Numbered from the stretch's first letter, positions 17,006 through 29,923 are shown. The stretch is DNA of 64,000 bases from Tubiluchus corallicola (GCA_030141605.1 JAQGDQ010000071.1:227605-291604); one strand, 5' to 3'. The notes: generated from the letters alone by a model not told the origin. Program-made: numbers and translations.

Positions 17006-20000
17006 CGGATTTTGTACCATGCAATACTTTAGACGGTTTTATGACCGTACATACAGGAGTTTCAAGTGGTGGCTCCATGCCTCAAGATGAAAACGTCCTC
17101 ACTTTTACGTCAGGAACGACCATGCAAACTATCACACAAATCACCTTTTGTATGGTAATGAGATGACACTTTCGTTATTTTAAAACTTTGCTGTTCAAAT
17201 CATGTGTTATTGCGTATATAGAATTGATATAACAAAATGATATCAGAATCTCAGTCATCTCACTGACTGTAACTAAAGCTATATGCCTTATATAACACAA
17301 ACTTAATTAATTCTTAATGACAAGAACAGTGATAATGAAAAAAATCCCTTTTTAAGAAAGCAGGAAGACCTCGACATTTAAAATTACCGCTGTAGATTAT
17401 TTACAGGTGAAAAAAGGAAAAAGATCACACGGATTTACCAATACTAATTTTTGAGGATTTTTTTATATTGTTACATATAACGACACATTTAATTCAATGA
17501 AGATTTTTTCCTTTTTACCTGTAGGTAAAACTACGGTGATAGCATTAAACGTCATATATGTATATATGAGGTAATCTAAAAGTTATCAGTATTTTAAGTG
17601 TCATAATTTATTAAGTGTGATGCATCATTAAAATATTATTTAGTTTGTGGGCTAAATAAAATTGTGTGGCTTAACGTCATGGTAGTACATGTACTTCTAA
17701 ATCAGGATTAATATTGGAGTATACACTTTGTTTTGACTTAGAATCATCATTCAATCTTCGAAATCGATGTCCAGCATCGTCCACACATTTATAGTCTAAA
17801 TGGTTTCAAAATCTTTTCTAAAATTGTGAAAATCTTCACGATGTGTTTACTCTCTTATCGTTTCGCTAGTCCTACAAATCTATGAACGTGACTCGTCTAA
17901 TTTAAAAAGGCCATGAAGGTCATTCACCAGCCTCATACTAATAAACCTTTTCCTGTGTGAAGTGGCTGAGACCCTTTCCGCCAAGCAGTACTGGCTATAT
18001 TTTGGCAAGGCTCACTGGCTCAAGTGGTTATTCCATTATAATGGGAGTGAACGCCATTAACGGCATTGTAGTCGGAGCAACTGACAGTGGTGGGACAAGT
18101 AACAGAAAGTGAGTTAACTGATAATTATTACGCATTCTTCAAACTATTAAATCATTTCCACAATAGGCTAGTTAAAAGCTAAATTAGACTAAATTAAATT
18201 AGGCATACGCTGTTCAACTTTGAGGACTTGATTATTATCAAGATAAAAAAGACTTCATAATTAACAATGTTGATTTCTGTTTCTACTGAGCAGAATTCAC
18301 GCTAATCGGGGAAACGTGCTTGAAGATGGGCATTGGCATCATCTGTGCATCACTTACGATGCTTCAACTGCACAATGTCAAATCTATGTGGACGGAGAGC
18401 TAGAAGGTAACTATACACCTTTCACACTATACAGAGAAGATATCGGTCGCGTTTTGAATTTTCATAATCAGTTTCGCACCAATAATGATCTTTGTCCACT
18501 TGTACCCCTATTTACACTACAAGTTGTGGAGTTATTTTGCCCCTGCGTCATTTAAAAACACATTGTCTGTGCGCCGAGAATCGTGAGTTCATCTGCCTCA
18601 GGTGTCGAGCGGTGTACACCTTGTTTACATTCAAAATAAATTTACAAATAATAATAATAATAAATAAATAAAATCAATGAAATCTGCGTCTTGCTATTCA
18701 CGTAAAATACACGTAGTGATCTTTCTGTCTGCGTGACTTTACAATAGAATTGGATCTAAAAAGGCCACAGTTGGTAGTATGCTTTATATAAAACTTTATT
18801 GATTTATTTTAAATGGATTGACATGCAGTAATATTACTGATCGAAGTATTTCCACTATGTGCAATTCCTACAAATACATTTTAGTTGAGAACAGGTATAT
18901 GTAATTGGTTAGCTTCATGAATATAATTACATAGAAAGTTAGTTCAAAACTACGGGCACTTCATTAGTTAATACTTAAAATTGAATTATACAAAGCCTAC
19001 AGAGTCCAGAAGAGGCACCAGAAATAATTATCAATGCACATTAGCCTATTAGTTCTACAAAAGAATGATTGATCGATAACTGGTGTTTAATATAAAAGTC
19101 CAAAATTAAAAAAAATCAAGTTAATCCAATATACAATTACACGTACAATCAATTAGTAAAACGTTTAGAACACATTATGTAGCTTTGCAACAATTTGAAA
19201 AGAATGGCCTGATCTGAGTTAAGAAAAATGCCGTTGAAAATGATAATCTGATTTAATATGAACTACCCATAGGTTCAAATTTGCTTTTAAAGGCAAATGC
19301 AGAAAGGAAAGCCTGTCTGTTTTCAATTGGTAAATAATTCCACAGGCGAATGCCTTTTTGGAAAATGCTGTTATACAACTGTCGTATAGGCTTTAACAGA
19401 AATGGGTCACGTAGAGCATAGTGGTTTTTGGGACGAAATTCATTTAATATGGGCCTTACGGGTTAGCAGGCAGTTTCTTGTTTGGGGATTAAGTTCCCTG
19501 CTGCTGGCCCTGGCAGGCTAGTGAAGGCTTAATATTGTTCATACGCTTTTTTATTCCTTTATTGTATATGTGCCTAAATAATATAATATAATATAATATA
19601 ATATAATATAATATAATATAATATAATGTAATGTAATGTAATGTAATGTAATGTAATGTAATGTAATGTAATGTAATGTAATGTAATGTAATGTAATACA
19701 ATACAATACAATACAATACAATACAATACAATACAATACAATACAATACAATACAATACAATTTAAGATAACATAACGTAACGTAACGTAACGTAAAAAA
19801 ATATAACATAACATAACATAACATAACATAACATAACATAACATAACATAACATAACATAACATAACATAACATAACATAACATAACATAACATAACATA
19901 ACATAACATAACATAACATAACATAACATAACATAACATAACATAATATAATATTTTAATCAGATACTGAGGAGCATGATTATAATATATTTTTTGAATT

Positions 20001-23000
20001 ATTCGAATGGTTTGAAGTTCATTTTTCATTTTGAATGGTGGCAAACCAAGCATCGAGTTAAAGATTTTGTTGGCTCGACCCCTTCATCGCCCCGTTGAGC
20101 AATTTGACCAAATTACAGTATCAGGTAGCATCTTTTCTACCTAATGTAAACAGGGTTTATACCATCCCGCTCAAGACCATTAGGAGAAAACAAACGTGAT
20201 ATGTCGATGCATTTTTACCTTGTAACAGTTAGTATTCATGCTTCGCCATTGTGTTTATTATTATCAAGCTCGTCTAGCATATACTACAACTGCTAACAAA
20301 TATAATTGTAGTGATACTAAAGTTCCACATAGTTCTACGACTATAATGAGGCAGGAAAGCAATACTGTCTTTTGAATATGAACTTAGTTGGCTAGCCATA
20401 TTCGATGGCCTTGAACACTGGGAAGGGGGAGTAGTGATTTAAGGAGCTATAATATAAGCAGAACGGCCCTAGTGAAATCCAGGCTGCATTCCAACGTTTT
20501 CACTTTTCCTGACTTTCAAGTTTGATTCAAAATTTAATTGACAACGGGTTTGCAACATGAGTAATAACAATTTTGATTATAATAACAAATGCTTGTAGAG
20601 CGGCATTTCAGTATCTTTACAACTTGCTAACTAGGCTAGCGTTTTAAATGAAACGACAAGTCACTTAGCATGTTGGCCTTGTTGGGTTTGTTTTTGCTGT
20701 TATCATTTAAACTTAGAAAAATATAACAAATAAATTTACAAAACGCTCTCTGTAAAGCAAAAAGGTAATTTCTACTACGTTGTGTATCCGTTATTGTATC
20801 CGTTACTGGGTCCCTTGTATCCGTCATTCACGTGAAAGTTATGACGTAGCTGGTAGATTTCGGTGACTTTCCGTAAACGCACTATTAAATTAATTTCTGC
20901 ATATTACCTAATGTTTATGAAAAAAATTACAAAATTAGGCATCTATTCATCTATTTTTTGGTAAAAATTTATTATAGTTTTGAAGGAAATTGGCAGTGCA
21001 CTGCTTTTCTTCAGTCGATGGTGGCATGATGACGTCATTGATGGAAAGAATAGGCGTTCAAAATGGAAGCACCCAAGCGTGTATTCATCGCAACTTTAAA
21101 GGGATTTTATTAATGATACGAGACGCTTATCACACCTTTTTTTTTTACTAAATTCTTCTAATATTTTTCGTGAAGTTTTGAAATAAGCCTAACTTCCCAG
21201 AAAGGATGGCCTTTCCTTTAATTCATAATTTGTGGTCTGACAAATTCCAGGGAGGAATTGTGATGACAAAAAATCATCACAACATTGCAGTGTTTAATGA
21301 CGAACGTGACTTGCATAGCATGACGAAAAGAAAACAGGATGATTTTTCATACCATACCTCATTTTGAAGTACGGTAAAAAGTATACATGTTAATACCACG
21401 GCAATAATTCTTTCACGTAAGTCGTTCTTGAAAAAATAATATATCTTTCCTTTCAATATTTTAAAGAGTAGATTGTTTGACCTACAGTTTAAGATTGGGT
21501 CCGGTTTTCCTTTAAGTAAATATTCTTGAAGCTGTTGTTAAACTGTTGCAAACAAGTCACATCCTTATGACATTTTTTTTCTCTGTACAGTATTCTATGC
21601 TGATTAAGTGTTTATGTGACTGATTACTACAAACGTAAACTTAGGTTAACTCAATTTGGCTAAATAATTATAATCTGGAAGACAATATACTATTACCCGC
21701 ATGTTGTTCATATTGTTTTCTCGTTATTTGTATGTTTGAATATATATAAAAGTTGGTGTTTTCCACAAGGGAGCTGGGCACAATAGATAACATTAAATAC
21801 AGTGTTCTTGGACTAAATGAACTGTAATCACTACCATTATTGTGTTGTTAATTAATAGGATCATTATTATAGTTCAGCGCTGCGTGCGCGAGTACTACTG
21901 GAACTGGAACTACTTTTTTCGCCGTTTTGCATTACTTTTAAAACAATTTAAGACTTACGTATTTTCCAGCTAGCGGAACGATCGCAGGAATAACGACGCC
22001 TGACGACTTCGGCACCCAGTTAACTGTGGATATTGGTCATGCGCCTGCCTCCAACCCTAACGTTTTTGATTACCAAGGTTTAATCACAGATGCCATAACG
22101 TTTTCAAGCATTCTATCGGGGACGCGCATTCGTAAGTAGTGCTATCAAAGTATTTTTGGCAACAAACATGTTGCTCAGCCGAACGACTGCAGCCTTATTA
22201 ATTTTAGTAACAAGGACTTAAATGCAACGCATGCACAGACTTAGGCTTGATGGCATGTTGTAGAAATACTGCATTTGATTGGATAAAAGTAAATTTATCG
22301 AAACACACGGCGGTATTCAAATCCATGTTTAGGAATGAGTTTTAACAAAAGTTTTGGCTGAACGCCTTTTTTATTTTCTTAACCCTTTTTTTCTGTTAAA
22401 GACATATGTTGCGTTTGCACATTCGTTGTTCTTTCGAAATTGTAAACCTATATTTCATTTGTAACATCTATAAGCCAATTTGTGCTCCGTTTTTATTAAC
22501 CCAAATGAATATAGACGCGTATGAGTACCAGCGAGGTTAATCTCGCCAGGAGGAGTGCAAATTTTATCATCTGTAACAATCCGATCTGTTTTTTGTTCCT
22601 TTTGCACATTTATTGCCAATTATTAGTCACAGAATGATTTAATTCTCCTGTAATCGCTAATGTCGATTTTTGCTCTAAGATAGGTAGTCATTTCCCGAGA
22701 AGCAAAATATTGCTACTTATTTTTACGTACACTTGATTATCGACTGGCTGTTTTCAGAAAAGCAGTGTTGGTACGTCCTTCTTGAGCGCAAAGGTCTAAT
22801 TCGAACCTAAGGAAAAAATTTGCGGCAATTTTCACAATACCATTCACAAAGCCATTCACAATACTTTACTCATTTTCCTGAAACTAAGCAATGACAAACC
22901 AAGAATAAACACAACTCAACCTTATTTTGTTGTTATTCTGGCACAAAATCGTTCACATAATACAGAATCCGAATGGACATGTTTTTGGTCGAGGGTGATC

Positions 23001-24784
23001 GCTGCTGATCTGGATTTTGTTACTTTTGTTGCTGTTACTGAGCGATAACATTTTGAAAAAGCTTCTTAAATTCGCAACGGATCGTCATGAAACTTTACAG
23101 GAATATGATAGAATGACTCCACATCCACTGAGACCTTGTGCAAATGATTCAATAATTTAAATGTTGTTACTAATGTTCTATTAGAATGGTGTAGTATTTC
23201 TCGTTCAGCCATTTTGAATTTAAGATGGTGGCAATATATATATGCTTAACTGAGTATAGGTATGACACAATAACATTGACAATAATATTGCGGTATATTG
23301 ATATTGTGCAATATTATTGAGTTTCTGTAGGAGATAATTAAGATTACGCAATATTAATATGTCGTACACTGTATTGCGTAATATTATTGTTAATGATAGT
23401 GTGTGATATTATTGTGTCGTGTGCATGCTCCTTATGTAAACCGCAATGGATCGTCATGAAACTCAGCAGGAATATACTAGAATGATTCCATATCCACTGA
23501 CGCATTGTAAATGCTTTATAACACTAATAGGCAATTCAAGCGGTGAAATATTTATGTCATTTTTTTCTGTAAAATTATTGAAAAAATGCGAATTTTCATC
23601 AGTTTCATATCTTTAGGCTAACCGTTCTTTTAAAAGTTTATAATTAACTAAAAATGCGTTTTATTATAAATATGTTTTGTTATATTCTTCCCTACAAATA
23701 GAGAGATTGTAAGTAGCTTTTTCAAATAAAGTTTTATCCATCCCATAAGCGTCTAATGATCTAATAATTAAAATAATGTCGCTAATCTGTTTTATTAGAA
23801 GGATGTGATGTTTCTTGTGACATAACTGAAGATTATTTTGTCTTGTAAGCCAACCTCTCAATACGAGCATCTTGAAATATATTCCCAGTGTATTCAAAAT
23901 TAAATACTGATTTTTAGAACATATATATATGTATGCAATTTAATCTAGCATTCTATAATTTTTTTTTAATTTTTACAAACATGCATTTCCTGAAAGTGTT
24001 TAAAACGAAGTCAGCCTTAGTCATGTGACCTAAGCTTTAATAGTATCTGCCACCTATCAATCACACTTGTATTTACACGTAGTTAGATTTTCTGTTGCCA
24101 CTACGCTGTTCATGCTGTTCGGTGATACTTGCATTGCTTTGTCTATTTTGTTACAATTTAACAGTCACTAATTGTATTTTCAAGCCAAGTTGTCAACAGT
24201 AAATGTAAGTCACCATCTACGTTAATAATTAGTTAATAGTTTAAATTGGTTAGAATTGCTTCAAATCTCTAGAATCATAAAGTAATAATTTGTGTTTCAG
24301 TCTCCTAATTTTTTATTTTGTCTAAATAGTAATAACCTTTAGCACGTTCTTAAGCACTTTTTGCGATCTGTTATTTTAATAAATTGCAGGTCTATCACGC
24401 AGTTCAAAACTGACTTTTGCCGTTTCTTTGCCTGGACTGGGCGCATCCACAATACATATATATATATATTTTAGAAACTGAGTCAAAACATCTAAACATG
24501 AGCATTTTCTTGCAGATCGCATGTCAACAACTTGTTATAACAGACACGGTGATCTCACGTCATGGAAGATTGAAAAAAACTTGGTAATGGTCGGCGATGT
24601 TAGCATACATACCCCCAGCACCTGCCCTTATTATGGAAGAGAACCAGAGATGTGCATTCCCAGACTAACAGAAAAGCAATGGGATAGTCTGTGGAAGAGA
24701 TCTTCAGTTAACAGTCAAAGAATAAGGCGACTTGAAGATGACCTCCGTTATTATCTGGAGTCATATGGCTACGGGAAAAAATAA
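17006..24784 (+). CDS. Pentraxin-domain protein (5' end missing)
   Basis: Five exons join in frame: 17006-17154, 17963-18108, 18294-18406, 21970-22131 and 24516-24784 (stop TAA). Together they encode about 279 residues forming one pentraxin/LamG-like beta-sandwich. Visible marks are VLTFTSGTTMQTITQITFCM|WLRP, DGHWHHLCITYDASTAQC and IYVDGELEA. The Cys in TFCMW and in LCITYD match the conserved intradomain disulfide pair of pentraxins. The last exon (YNRHGDLTSWKIEKNLVMVG...STC) fits the usual end of the fold, followed by a charged tail with RIRRLEDDLRYYLESYG. Pentraxins bind ligands with calcium in extracellular space; a signal peptide is expected upstream but was not found. AATAAA at 24865-24870 may end the mRNA. 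The 3.6-kb and 2.4-kb introns hold repeats. Confidence 0.9.
19253..20145 (-). mobile_element. LINE RT C-terminus relic, split by a satellite array
   Basis: Minus-strand sequence at about 20145-19957 reads LPDTVIWSNCSTGR, one stop, then RGRANKIFNSMLGLPPF and NHAPQYLIKIL. This is the usual post-RT region of CR1/L2-type LINEs. The reading resumes beyond the pentanucleotide array at about 19455-19253 as NEFRPKNHYALRDPF, GIRLWNYLP and AFAFKSKFEPMGSSY, then a stop. The two parts are in the correct order for one ORF, so the array lies inside the element. It sits antisense in an intron of the pentraxin-domain gene and is inactive. Confidence 0.8.
19577..19954 (+). repeat. Block-structured pentanucleotide array
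   Basis: Five-base units in homogeneous blocks: ATAAT (about 19577-19626), GTAAT (to 19695), ACAAT (to 19760), a short GTAAC stretch (19775-19795), then ATAAC (19802-19945). Each block differs from a neighbour by one or two transitions. Confidence 0.97.
20645..21225 (+). repeat. Interspersed repeat, copy A
   Basis: Shares its course with 37677-37995: both start with GAAACGACAAG and continue through TTAGCATG, a TGACGTCATT...AAGAATAGGC block, CAAAATGGAAGC and a TTTCCTTTAA end. No coding capacity or clear terminal repeats were seen. Lies in a pentraxin-gene intron. Confidence 0.7.
22132..24515. other. Last intron of pentraxin-domain gene
   Basis: A 2.4-kb intron. It contains a 67-base direct repeat (23068-23134 and 23447-23513) around an imperfect inverted repeat (23259-23425). 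No other gene seen. Confidence 0.6.
23068..23513. repeat. Direct repeats flanking an imperfect inverted repeat
   Basis: Outer direct copies both start CGCAA(C/T)GGATCGTCATGAAAC and run about 67 bases at roughly 80% identity. Between them, ends of the form GACACAATAA...ACAATAATATT(G/A)CG are inverted relative to each other. The layout resembles a decayed mobile element or a local duplication with an insertion. Confidence 0.5.
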
Positions 24785-27703
24785 AATGTAGTATTTACTA
24801 AACAATTTTTAAATTAGCTATTATGATTTCTGTTATCACGGCTTATATTAGAGTAATATCAGATAATAAAAGTAGATAGGCGCTATCCACTCACTGTCAA
24901 TTAATCTTATTTTTGTCAACATCACTTTCGTTATAATTGGCACCTGAAGTAGACGGGTTACTGGGAGTCGTCTGTCCTGTTCTTATTTATTTGATTCACA
25001 AAGAATACTAAATAGGGGTATAAACAATAACCTTCTACATCCATCTTCGTCGTTAGCAAAGTTGTTGAAAAAAATTTAATGTTTAATATATGTTTATGCT
25101 TTTTTGCTTTATTTGATACGTTAACAATTTCTATTTTGCGTACTTTGTTAAGGTGACTGAATTAAATTAACATTTTGAAAGCTATTTCGAAAAACTTTCA
25201 TAGCGCATGCAAAAAAGTAAGATTTGTAACAATCTTTGATCAATGAGTGCATAAAGCATTAAACTTTTATAATTTTGCTACAGAAAGGGGGCACAATAAC
25301 GTCATCATCAATTTATTGGATGGGGTAGGGGAGTAAATTTAATTAACTAAAGTAGTTGACAAAGTTTACTCTTGCCGGGTAAATATCTTTCTTCATGAAA
25401 GACGAAACCCTTAAAATTATTTGTATTTATTATTTAATATTCAGTGGCAATTTATAATGTAGTACTTGCGAAAGTGATAAAACCAGTTTCATCAACGGTG
25501 TGTTTTTTGATCTACTTGTTATTTGAGTAACGTATTAATTCATTATATATTATTCAATTTATGTACTCATTTACGTATTTACTTGTCCAATTATATTATA
25601 TATTACATATTTATATATTATAGTCATTCATTAAATCATTCACTGATTACTCGTTTTGGGAAAAACCTGATGTTTGAAATTGTGTTTCTAACGCTTCGCC
25701 TTGACTGGGTGTCTTATTTAATGTGCTGCTAACAATTCACTTTTTGGTATTTATAATCACTTACTGCTTTTTTGGTTCGTTGTAAACAGCTAGGGATTAA
25801 TTACGCCATGGTAACTTTAAGGAAAAAGCAAACTTGCATAAATTTAAATTATGATGTTGTAAGTTAGTCTTTATGGTTCTTTTCATCTAGGTTCTTAGAC
25901 GGTAAATGTAACAAGTAACCTAGAACATGACCTGAAACGAAATGAAAGCAAAATATATGAAACCTTAATTATAGTAATAACCGAAGGGGAGTGGCAGCTG
26001 ATTCTAGCATAGCACAAGACTAAGTGGGAAAAGTAGTTTATAACTCTTACCTAGAAAAACGCGAACCAGATTCGCGACAGTTTTAAATGTTATTCTGTTT
26101 AATGAAAAACTATTGACTTGCCTTCTAACCCCTTCCGTAGATCTATCTTCCGATGTGACGCTAAATGAATCAACATTTTGACTGCAAAAGTAAAATTCCA
26201 AGCGTTTATTAGAAATATTACCATCAGTAATTTCAAACTGAACATATAGTCTCACTATTAGGCTTATACAGGTCCTGAGCACCTATAGAAGCAGTAGATT
26301 AAAAACTTCTGTTGACTTATGCCGCTTTGTTCGATCATTCGTCAAGATAGCATACTATCGTAGTATGTATCCCAATTCTGTTGGATAATTTTAAATTTGC
26401 TAATATATGAAAATACTTACTGAGCCCAAATTAAACACTTGTACATGCAAGTGGTGATTATAAGTTGAAGTTTTCCGAATTGCTCCGCAAGAACTTATCC
26501 AGAATTTCGCATATTCATTAATCTGGAGAAGACGGACTTTCGTATGCAGCGTGAATTGCAGACGTGAACACGAGAAGAGCAGTGTCCGACTTTCGAGCTG
26601 GAAAGGACGGTATAATGAAATTTTAGTAGGTGGTAGTTTTGCTCTATGATTGTGAGTCTTCTGCTGACTTTGGTCTGCTGTCTACCACAGGAATTGCAAC
26701 ATGGTTAAATTTCAACAACAGTTTTTACTTTCCTCAAACAAAGTGACAGAGTTTTGATTGGTGGCTCTGATTTTCTTTAAATTAACTGGAAGATTGTGCT
26801 CGTTGTCGTAGGGGGAACTACATGCCCCCCTTACTACATACACAACTACACACTTGTTAAGGTTGCGTTGGCCTTTTCTGCTTATATGCATACTGTGAAC
26901 GCCAAATTGCTAGTCAATGACGTAGGATAAAAATTTTATTTGAGATCTGATTTTACTTGACTGTGAAATACATTAATCTTATAATTACGCACTAAATGTT
27001 AAATGTAACATACATTTACTTGAATGGTTCAGATTTAATACCTTGTTAGTTAAGTCATCCATGCAAGTGTAATCCACCACATAATATAGCTAGTTATGAA
27101 ACCCAGTTAACTACATCAGAGATGGAACGTGGTCCAAGTTATATCTAGTTTAACCAGTTCAACGAACAAGCAGACGGACTGAATTATATACATGTACATA
27201 CAAAAATGTACTTCTGTTCATATAAGTCATATGCGTACGGTTTGCAGACCAATGCGTTATAATTAATTCTACTGCATTTCAACTTTCAGTTACACGATAA
27301 ACAAATTAGTGGTTTAAAGTGGGTCATTCGGTAATAAGTGAAGCTGAGATACCGGTCTTGCCTGACACCTGCTTTGCACTTAGTGGCCGGTGCCTACTTA
27401 ATTTTGATGGTGGTCGTGGCGAAAATCTGATCAAACTAACAGTTTAGAGATAATATTGAATAATACTGATTGCTCATTGTAAATTTCACTTACAGCTTAA
27501 CCAAATGCGTTAACGATGAAAGATTCTCCCTATCCTTGTTGTCTTGCAAGTAGAGATGTCTGAGCCTTTTTGAAAATTTTTCCACGTTTTCTGTTTGGCT
27601 GATGCAGTTATCATATAGGTATATTAATGAAACATTATGACACCCCGATATAAAATCCTATTAAATTATTCAATATAATGAACTTGTGAAACGTTCTAAA
27701 GCA
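24785..27703. other. Intergenic, nothing recognised
   Basis: AT-rich sequence downstream of the pentraxin-domain gene. Apart from its candidate poly(A) signal at 24865, no coding or repeat structure could be supported. Confidence 0.5.
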
Positions 27704-28017
27704 TTGCCAGGTATGGCCAGGCAAGGCAAGACAAGGCAAGGCAAGACAAGGTAAGGCCAGGCAAGGCAAGGCAAGACAAGGTAAGGCCAGGCAAGGCAGG
27801 GCAAGGCAAAGCAAGGCAAGGCAAGGCAAGGCAAGGCAAGGCAAGGCAAAACAAGGCAAAACAAGACAAGTAGGTAAGGTGAGGTGAGGTGAGGTGAGGT
27901 GAGGTGAGGTGAGGGGAGGGCAGGGGAGGTGAGGTGAGGGGAGGTAAGGTAAAGTGAGGTGAGGTGAGGTGAGGTGAAGATAAATTAAGGTAAGGTAAGG
28001 TAAGGTATGGTAAGGTA
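27704..28017 (+). repeat. Second pentanucleotide array (GGCAA/GGTGA/GGTAA)
   Basis: Purine-rich five-base units arranged in blocks: GGCAA with GACAA and GGCCA variants (27704-27870), GGTGA with GGGGA variants (27885-27975), and GGTAA (27988-28017). Leu/Pro-rich minus-strand frames across it are artefacts. Confidence 0.95.
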
Positions 28018-28620
28018 ATGTGCAACAAACATACAAAACAACAATATGTGAACATAAACAAACATCATAAAAATGAACGAAATAGTCATCTATCGCTTGC
28101 GTACAAGGTGCATCATATATTATGTTATATTTACACCTGTACCAATACGATCATTATAATTGTCTTAGCATAGACCTAAGATTAAAAAATTAAACGGGCA
28201 GCAAACCCAAAGCCAGAAATTAAATGACACTTATGCTTCAAGTTAGTATTAAATTGCTTATTGTGTTTAAGATAAAAGAATTCAGAAATCTGTTGGTTTA
28301 ACAAATAAGAGATTTCCAAGCGCAATACGGTAATTTCATACTAAGTTTAACAGATTTGGTAAAATCATTTGTCAGACCTTTCGTTATTTCAACAAGAGGC
28401 AGCTGTTTAAAAGGTCTCTGTGATTTGATGGTAGAAATCGCTGCCAATGCGATTGGAAGAGGCGTAGTTAAAAAGGTGCAGTATCATGCTGACAATAGAG
28501 AGCCTACAATCGAAAAAACGATCGGCTGTAGGTTAAATAAACTATTGCAACTCTGCAACCATTTCTGAGTTTCTGAATTAATAAATTTTCATCATTGTTT
28601 TGCACAATGAAATATAAACG
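28018..28620. other. Intergenic, nothing recognised
   Basis: An open frame at 28356-28568 shows no known domain or splice context. No other structure seen. Confidence 0.5.
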
Positions 28621-28623
28621 AAT

Positions 28624-28836
28624 GGCGCGTTTAGATGTAGAGACTTCTCTCGCAACTTGTTGCGCTGCTTCTCTTTGAGAGTAAAGTTGCACGTGTGTCC
28701 TACAAGTTGCCAAGCCGTTGACACGTGCAATAAGTTGTGAGAGAAGTTGCCAAGCCGTTCACAAGTGCAACTTTACGCTCAGAGAGAAGTGAATACCCAA
28801 CAAGTTGCGAGAGAAGTCTCTACGTCTGAACGCGTC
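28624..28836. mobile_element. Foldback (MITE-like) element
   Basis: A 213-bp unit whose left arm (28624-28700) matches the reverse complement of the right arm (28762-28836). Both arms run through the word GTAGAGACTTCTCTCGCAAC near the tip and GTAAAGTTGCAC near the centre. The outer ends are (G/A)CGCGTT(T/C)AGA. The middle holds a direct repeat, GTTGCCAAGCCGTT. It has no coding capacity. No clear target duplication could be read, so the superfamily is not assigned. Confidence 0.8.
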
Positions 28837-28839
28837 AAA

Positions 28840-29800
28840 ATATTGTTTCATTCCAAAGTAGGTCTCCGTTCTGCAAAGATGTAGGCATTAAAATGCAATG
28901 GCTAGTTCGCTTTTTCGGAATGAATGCCTCCCTCTTCTCCAATAGACGCCTCTTAGACTGTAATAGGCGCACTTTTTCAAGTTAATGATTACCTTTTCTG
29001 GCATAAAAGTTTTTTATATGACACCAAGTGTGTTACAAAAAAGAAATAAAAAAGTACATATAAATAAAATAAATGCTACTCCAAATGCAAAATAAAAGAA
29101 TAGACGAAAATAAGCACACATTATCATAAAGGTCTAAAAAAATTAAGCGTGTCAAAATAGGATGGTATATAAAGTTTTACCCACTGAAATTGACAGTGTA
29201 GTGACGGAAATTTAATGAATTTCTCATCTTGTAGCGGGCTCCGCTTTATGATAACCATCATAGTAACACAATAATTGATCATCGCAAACTGTGAAGGCAT
29301 ACTTGACTGTATTGAGCTAATTAAAACAGTGCATCATTCTGTAGAATATGAGCTGGCACCAATAATGACAGCAATGATGTCAAAACACACTCAGCACCCG
29401 CAGACATCCCACCAACGAATGAGATCTACAGGAGCGTTTAGAAAAGTGCGGACAGTTTAAGGCAGAAATTTATTGGGTATTAGTTGAAAAAATGACTTAA
29501 TCCTAGAAACAACAGAGATAGGCTCTCTGTAATGTCGTGAATGTAATTTGGGTACAACAGTACTAACAACGTTTAATTAGCCACTGTCACTGTAGTGGCC
29601 TAACAGTATTTTATATTGCAAATTCCTATGTAGTCAGCAACCTTGGAAGGCCAATGTGAAATTGCACTGTCAATCCTTCAAACAAACTTTCTCTTGTAAG
29701 CAAGAGTTGTTAGCTATCAGGCGGCAAAATATTGTATGCCTAAAATAATTTCTTATTGCACCAGGTGTCACAGAATCTCAATTCCCATGCCCAAGTGCAT
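28840..29800. other. Intergenic, nothing recognised
   Basis: No supported gene. A 61-codon frame at 29275-29460 has no recognisable domain. Confidence 0.5.
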
Positions 29801-29802
29801 AC

Positions 29803-29883
29803 TACGAGGTGCGTCAGAAAAGTTCCAGGACTGTTGTCACAAAAGATACATTTCAAATCCAAACTTTTCTGACACACCTCGTA
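29803..29883. mobile_element. 81-bp mariner-type non-autonomous element
   Basis: Terminal inverted repeats TACGAGGTGCGTCAGAAAAG and its near-perfect complement (ending CTGACACACCTCGTA) bracket about 40 bases. The outermost TA fits TA-target mariner/Tc1 insertion, and TACGAGGTGxGTCA is a typical mariner terminus. No transposase remains. Confidence 0.8.
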
Positions 29884-29923
29884 TTAACACCCGTTGGCAG
29901 TGTTTCTTCATTTAACATAAACG

